Part shown: positions 40,188 through 43,851 of the stretch, one piece after another | Position numbering within the stretch: position 1 is the stretch's first letter | Layout: every line of letters begins with the position of its first letter | From: Phaeobacter sp. HF9A | GTDB lineage: Bacteria; Pseudomonadota; Alphaproteobacteria; Rhodobacterales; Rhodobacteraceae | NCBI RefSeq assembly: GCF_011806385.1 | Contig: NZ_JAATOX010000022.1 | Coordinates: forward strand, 1-43,851 | Direction of reading: 5' to 3' | DNA length: 43,851 bases | Program-made: the position numbers and the translations under genes | The notes under the pieces: model-generated | What the model was told of the DNA's origin: nothing | The model's database searches: none | Seen by the model: the letters and a program-made list of their open reading frames with translations, nothing else

Positions 40188-40455
40188 TGTGCGCCGCGCA
40201 GCATCGGTCAACTTGGGCTCAGAGCCGCCTTGCGGCGCTGCGGCAGCCGGGTGGCGGCGAGCCCGCACCGGATCCAAGCCGCCAGGTGACGCCAGCAGCC
40301 CAATCACGACATTCATGCAGGGTGCAGCGAAGGCGCTGCTGCGAGCGCGAGCGCTTTCCCGAAAGCCGCCGTTCTGCAGGTGGTGGCGGCCCTGGCTGAT
40401 GCTGCGGTCAGCTCCAGGGGCAGCGAAGCGCAGAAACCTGACCTTGCAAAGTCAA
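40188..40455 (+). repeat. Direct repeat R, copy 4 (5' and middle blocks)
   Basis: A block at 40191-40250 (GCGCCGCGCAGCATCGGTCA, then TTGGGCTCAGAGCCGCC and TTGCGGCGCTGCGGCA) shared with copy 2, and the long core 40297-40436 shared with copy 3, ending near CCTTGCAAAGTCAAG. It lies immediately upstream of the 40111-39368 gene. Confidence 0.8.
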
Positions 40456-41137
40456 GTACCAAGACCCGCAGTCGAGACACGCACGGTCCTGGCGGACTAT
40501 CGCGTCAAGTGTAGCGGATGACTGGAGCCAATCCAAAGCGGCGTTTGGTTTCCCAAAGTAAGTTAGGTACAATTTGCTATCATTTAATGGTGTAGCACGC
40601 CAACATGGGCCCCATACTCTAGTCAAATACTTGGGTAAGAAATGTCTGTAAGCGAGTGTATTTTCGGCGTGGTGAGACAACACTGGATGGTCGGTTTCGT
40701 ATTGCCCTGACCAACAGCCTGGCGAAGCAATTGAACGGATTAGAAAGCCTACGGGCACTCCCAGAAGCTCACTCAAGCATCCTATAGCGATTGGCAGGCC
40801 AGATGCATACCGGCCCCTTCTGGCAACGTATGCTCAAGAGTGGAGAGCCGCAGCAACCAGCCCGTTGCTGCCTGCCTCTATTGGATCTCACCACGATCAG
40901 CGACAGATCTAGATGAACGGCGAGGTAGGGTTTTGTGCGACAGCCATCAGATGCAGGCTTGAGAAGCCTACGGCGCAAGGTGGAAATGCACCAGTCGCGA
41001 AACGAATTGGCTTTAGTCAATCGCACAATCACGATGGCAACTCTCGGTTGATCCAAGTCTACCATAAAGTTTGCCTCGACATCTCACATTTAAAAGGTAA
41101 GGTCGCCGTTGCGATATATTATGGAGGGCTAGGCCCA
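40456..41137. other. Gap without a convincing gene, upstream of the SIR2 gene
   Basis: About 680 bp, AT-richer on its right side. A minus-strand frame (40776-40408) has only a TTG start and runs into the repeat; another (41065-40769) and the in-frame extension of the SIR2 protein to 40913 show no family features. The promoter of the SIR2 gene should lie here, but I could not place one with confidence. Confidence 0.4.
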
Positions 41138-43564
41138 ATGTTTGAGGCTTCGGAAGAAGAGTATTTGATCCGCGCTATTCGCGAGAATAACGTAGTATTG
41201 TTTCTTGGTGCGGGGGCCTCCTATGGTTCAGAAACATCTTCTGGCGACAATATCCCATTGGGCAAAGATCTGGCTTCCTTTTTCCGAGAAATTATCGGTG
41301 AATCTGATGAGAACTTACGTCTTGATCAGTTGGGGAAAGATGTTCGCCGTATTTATGGGGATGACGGTCTCAAGAAAAAGCTGGAAGGCAAGTTTATGGA
41401 GACCCGCCCCTCTCAAGATTTGATAGAGCTCTTCTCCTACAGCTGGAACAGATGCTACACTCTCAACTACGATGACACAATTGAAGGTGTGCCAAGGAAG
41501 GGTAGGGCTCAGCGTCACAAATACTTTTGCAGCACCGAAAAGGTGGAGGAAAATCACGGCGAGCAGGAACTCCAGGTTATCCATTTGAATGGATCTATCC
41601 TGAAGTATGAGAAGGGAATAGTTTTAACGGATAAGGAATTTCGCTCCGGCATCCGAAAGAGAAACCCTTGGTACGAGAGGTGCGCAGCGGACTATGCAAG
41701 CAAGACTTTTGTCTTTATCGGAACCGAGCTTGATGAGCCAATATTTAAAGCTTATGTGGAAGAGTTAGAAGATGTTTCGACCTTTGCTAGGTCTTTCCTC
41801 ATAACCCCTGGCAGTATTGCCAAGCGGGATGAGGAGGAGCTTCGCGACTTGAATATCACATTCAAGAAGTCAACTCTATCAGATTTCATCCGTTGGCTTC
41901 AGAGGAATAAGCTTCGATTTGGTAGAGACGCTGCAACACTAAATGATGCTCTTATCGAAGTCGGAAGCCCTAAGTGGATATCAAAAAACATAGACAAGTC
42001 AGCGCTCACAGCAACCCGACTCAGGAGAAATTTCTACTCTGGTGTATACCCCACTTGGCAGTGTGTAGCTTCAAATTGGCCAGCTCCAATTTCCGTAATT
42101 TCCTCCTGTCTGTCTGCAATTAAGAGCTTTCAGGAGGCTGGTTCGAAAGGCCTGTGCGTAGTCGTTGGGCAGGCGGGGTCTGGAAAGACAACCAGCATTA
42201 TGAGCTCACTCTACTCGATTGGTGAGAAAGACGATTGCAGGGTGTTCGAATTTATAGGCAGCGGTCTAGAAGACTTAGAATCGGCGTTGCGAGACCTGAA
42301 GCCCGCGGATTGGACAGGTGTATCTTGCATGATATGGCTCCCCGACATTCAGATTTATGCGGATGAGTTTGAGAAGATCTCCAGAATTTCTAAGTCTGCG
42401 AACTGTATAATTGTGGGTGAGCTGAGAAGTAGTGATTGGTCTGGTCGCTTCTTTCGCAAGCATAGGGTCGCTGATAAAGTCATAGAGTTAGGGAGGTTAA
42501 TGACTTCCGATTACGACACGCTAGCCCAAGCAATTGAAAATTTTGCTACGGCTCCAGAGTTTAGAAAGATGAGCAGGAAGGACCAAGTCAAGCAGTTAAA
42601 AGCCTCTAAAGCTCAACTTCTTATTTTGATGCTCGAAGCCACCAAACAACGTCCATTTGAAGAAATAATCGAAAGTGAATATTTTTCTATCGATGATGAA
42701 GCCGCTAGATCCTTCTTGTGTATCGTTTCTTTAATTACCATGACCAGATCCAGGCTTTCAATTTCCGATTATCATGCGATCACCAGCCAATTCGGCCTAC
42801 GGTCGTCACTTGCTGCTTGTTTGACACAGCTCGAGGGGATCGTTGAGATCTCTGGTCAAGGCATGCTAATAGGAAGGCATGAAAGCTATCTTAATCACGT
42901 AATTTCAGCCACTGCTGATTCGCAAACGATATTTGATGCGTGCCTTGCGATATTCAGGAGCTTCACCATATACCAGGTTCCGTTTGTGATTAATGCCGGG
43001 AAGGTTAAAGGAAACATTCTTAAGTTCATGATGCGCGGTCAGTTTCTATCTCAGGTATTCAGGGGGGATCATGATCTAGTTTCAAAGCTCTACGAAGAGC
43101 TTGAGTATGATTTTCAAAGTGACGGCCATTACTGGCTTCAGAGAGGTAAGTTCTACCGCAATGCGGGCGGCAGAGAGAACCAAGAGACCGCGCTTCAATT
43201 CCTAAATAGATCAGTTGAAGCATACGACAACTCTTACTCTAGGCACTCGCTTGCGCAGCAAAAGTTGATTCTCTGCTCCCAGTTCAAAGAACCGACACCA
43301 TACCTTGAGGCCTTGATGGCCGAAGGTGTTGCTGAGCTTAAGACGCAAGTTGTGACAAGGGCTAACGCCGAAGATGAGTACCCATTAGTCGCGCTTGCTA
43401 TGTCCCACACTAGGGCTCTTATCGCATGGAATCGGACGGAAGATGCTAAACGTGTGTGTCGCGAGTATCATGGCCAGCTGTCGGAAATGGATAAGCAGAT
43501 GCCTTATGAGGATCGAGAAGTCCGAGATGCGCTGAAGCACTGCCTGAATATTGTGCTATCTTAG
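41138..43564 (+). CDS. SIR2-P-loop NTPase (STAND-like) anti-phage-type protein
   Basis: An 808-residue protein. The N-terminal ~250 residues are a SIR2-like NADase domain: NNVVLFLGAGAS (NAD loop), CYTLNYDDTIE (catalytic Asn/Asp segment) and VIHLNGSILK (His). The middle has a P-loop, VVGQAGSGKTTSIMSS (about residues 342-357), and an acidic Walker B-like MIWLPDIQIY, as in STAND/AAA NTPases. The C-terminal ~350 residues are helical with TPR-like repeats (HYWLQRGKFYRNAGG, ALQFLNRSVEAYDNSYSRHS). This layout is that of Avs5/SIR2-STAND defence proteins that destroy NAD+ on phage sensing. ATG 41138 follows a GGAGGG about 10 nt upstream and leaves the domain start intact. It is clearly AT-richer than its surroundings, a sign of transfer. 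Confidence 0.85.
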   Translation: MFEASEEEYLIRAIRENNVVLFLGAGASYGSETSSGDNIPLGKDLASFFREIIGESDENLRLDQLGKDVRRIYGDDGLKKKLEGKFMETRPSQDLIELFSYSWNRCYTLNYDDTIEGVPRKGRAQRHKYFCSTEKVEENHGEQELQVIHLNGSILKYEKGIVLTDKEFRSGIRKRNPWYERCAADYASKTFVFIGTELDEPIFKAYVEELEDVSTFARSFLITPGSIAKRDEEELRDLNITFKKSTLSDFIRWLQRNKLRFGRDAATLNDALIEVGSPKWISKNIDKSALTATRLRRNFYSGVYPTWQCVASNWPAPISVISSCLSAIKSFQEAGSKGLCVVVGQAGSGKTTSIMSSLYSIGEKDDCRVFEFIGSGLEDLESALRDLKPADWTGVSCMIWLPDIQIYADEFEKISRISKSANCIIVGELRSSDWSGRFFRKHRVADKVIELGRLMTSDYDTLAQAIENFATAPEFRKMSRKDQVKQLKASKAQLLILMLEATKQRPFEEIIESEYFSIDDEAARSFLCIVSLITMTRSRLSISDYHAITSQFGLRSSLAACLTQLEGIVEISGQGMLIGRHESYLNHVISATADSQTIFDACLAIFRSFTIYQVPFVINAGKVKGNILKFMMRGQFLSQVFRGDHDLVSKLYEELEYDFQSDGHYWLQRGKFYRNAGGRENQETALQFLNRSVEAYDNSYSRHSLAQQKLILCSQFKEPTPYLEALMAEGVAELKTQVVTRANAEDEYPLVALAMSHTRALIAWNRTEDAKRVCREYHGQLSEMDKQMPYEDREVRDALKHCLNIVLS

Positions 43565-43767
43565 AGGAATTTATCATGATGCATAAGCCAACTACTTCCT
43601 GAACCTAGGTGAGTCGGGCGCATTCATTTCTAACGTCGCCTCTTAATTGGGGCGCCGTGTCGTCAATTTGCCACTGCGCTCTGCTGCCTGACCTAGGCGA
43701 CGCGCCAAGCGGACGCGCCCTAGGGTCGTTCGCTCGGGGCATGGCGAGGGACGGCTACCGCCCGCAA
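43565..43767. other. Short intergenic stretch, nothing identified
   Basis: GC-rich again after the SIR2 gene; no frame, RNA gene or repeat from elsewhere in the window was recognised. Confidence 0.4.
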
Positions 43768-43851
43768 TGGTAATCCCCCCCGATCTTAAGGGGATGCGGA
43801 AGTAGAATTTTCTCGGCAGGATGAACGAGGAGATTCCGATGAAGAAGACAC
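43768..43851 (+). mobile_element. Left end of an IS3-family element, cut by the window
   Basis: TGGTAATCCCCCCCGATC and ATCTTAAGGGGATGCGGAAG, then AGTAGAATTTTC, resemble the left ends of IS3-family elements. GAGGAG and ATG 43839 (MKKT...) begin the expected orfA. The identity is from memory of the pattern; the body lies beyond the window. Confidence 0.5.

Noticed and set aside
40122..40316. Short minus-strand frames beginning MNVVIGL inside the repeats
   Set aside because: They arise from the repeat block containing the complement of CGACATTCAT; the frames differ between copies after a few codons, so they are not conserved as protein.
34365..40455. CRISPR array from the spaced repeats
   Set aside because: The repeats are hundreds of bases long, few, degenerate and separated by whole genes; no short regular repeat-spacer pattern exists in the window.
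40408..40776. Minus-strand frame of 122 codons
   Set aside because: It has only a TTG start and no ribosome-binding site, and its end runs into repeat copy 4; no family feature seen.
1..43851. tRNA, rRNA or known riboswitch genes
   Set aside because: I looked for tRNA-like cloverleaf ends and common riboswitch cores by eye and found none I could support.

Overview
The window looks like a stretch of a Roseobacter-group / Rhodobacteraceae (Alphaproteobacteria) replicon: high-GC coding sequence, frequent ATGA-type start/stop overlaps, rbs-type sugar ABC genes, and an accessory module of uncharacterised families (ArdC-like, DUF3768, large ParB-like, DUF3085-like, DUF6927-like, DUF6878, DUF6915, DUF736, methyltransferase/strawberry-notch) that from general knowledge is typical of Rhodobacterales plasmids and islands. 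Assignments rest on reading motifs; no database search was possible.

Layout. 1-3.7 kb: end of a FecCD-type permease, then a minus-strand copper-handling operon (small Cys/His secreted protein, YcnI-PCu(A)C fusion, Sco1, DUF2946) followed by a Crp/Fnr regulator. 3.7-7.5 kb: an IS5 remnant, a palindromic operator, and a kinase plus PLP phospho-lyase pair resembling the hydroxylysine kinase / phosphohydroxylysine phospho-lyase couple, convergent with a LuxR-type regulator. 7.6-9.1 kb: an IS3-family element beside a decayed IS3 orfA. 9.2-18.1 kb: an AraC regulator and a tightly packed operon with two TrpA homologues, an FGGY sugar kinase, a periplasmic binding protein, ABC ATPase, ABC permease and a TrpB homologue. 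The TrpB homologue has Tyr where the PLP-binding Lys should be, so this is not tryptophan biosynthesis. I regard it as the best candidate for an undescribed uptake-and-cleavage system.

18.3-20.4 kb: a decayed IS5-family element and a Fic protein with an autoinhibitory motif. 20.7-34.3 kb: the plasmid-type module, including a PrlF-YhaV toxin-antitoxin pair, a 69-codon frame with two internal amber codons, and a methyltransferase/strawberry-notch gene broken by a roughly 800-bp substitution and a frameshift. Several intergenic gaps here carry a related short hairpin with a conserved purine-rich loop.

34.3-41 kb: accessory genes (DMP19-like protein, secreted alpha/beta hydrolase with a divergent membrane-bound AraC regulator, an unknown protein) separated by four same-orientation copies of a non-coding repeat, giving a cassette-like arrangement. 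41.1-43.6 kb: an AT-richer gene for a SIR2-P-loop NTPase protein, probably an NAD-depleting anti-phage protein. The window ends in the left end of another IS3-family element.
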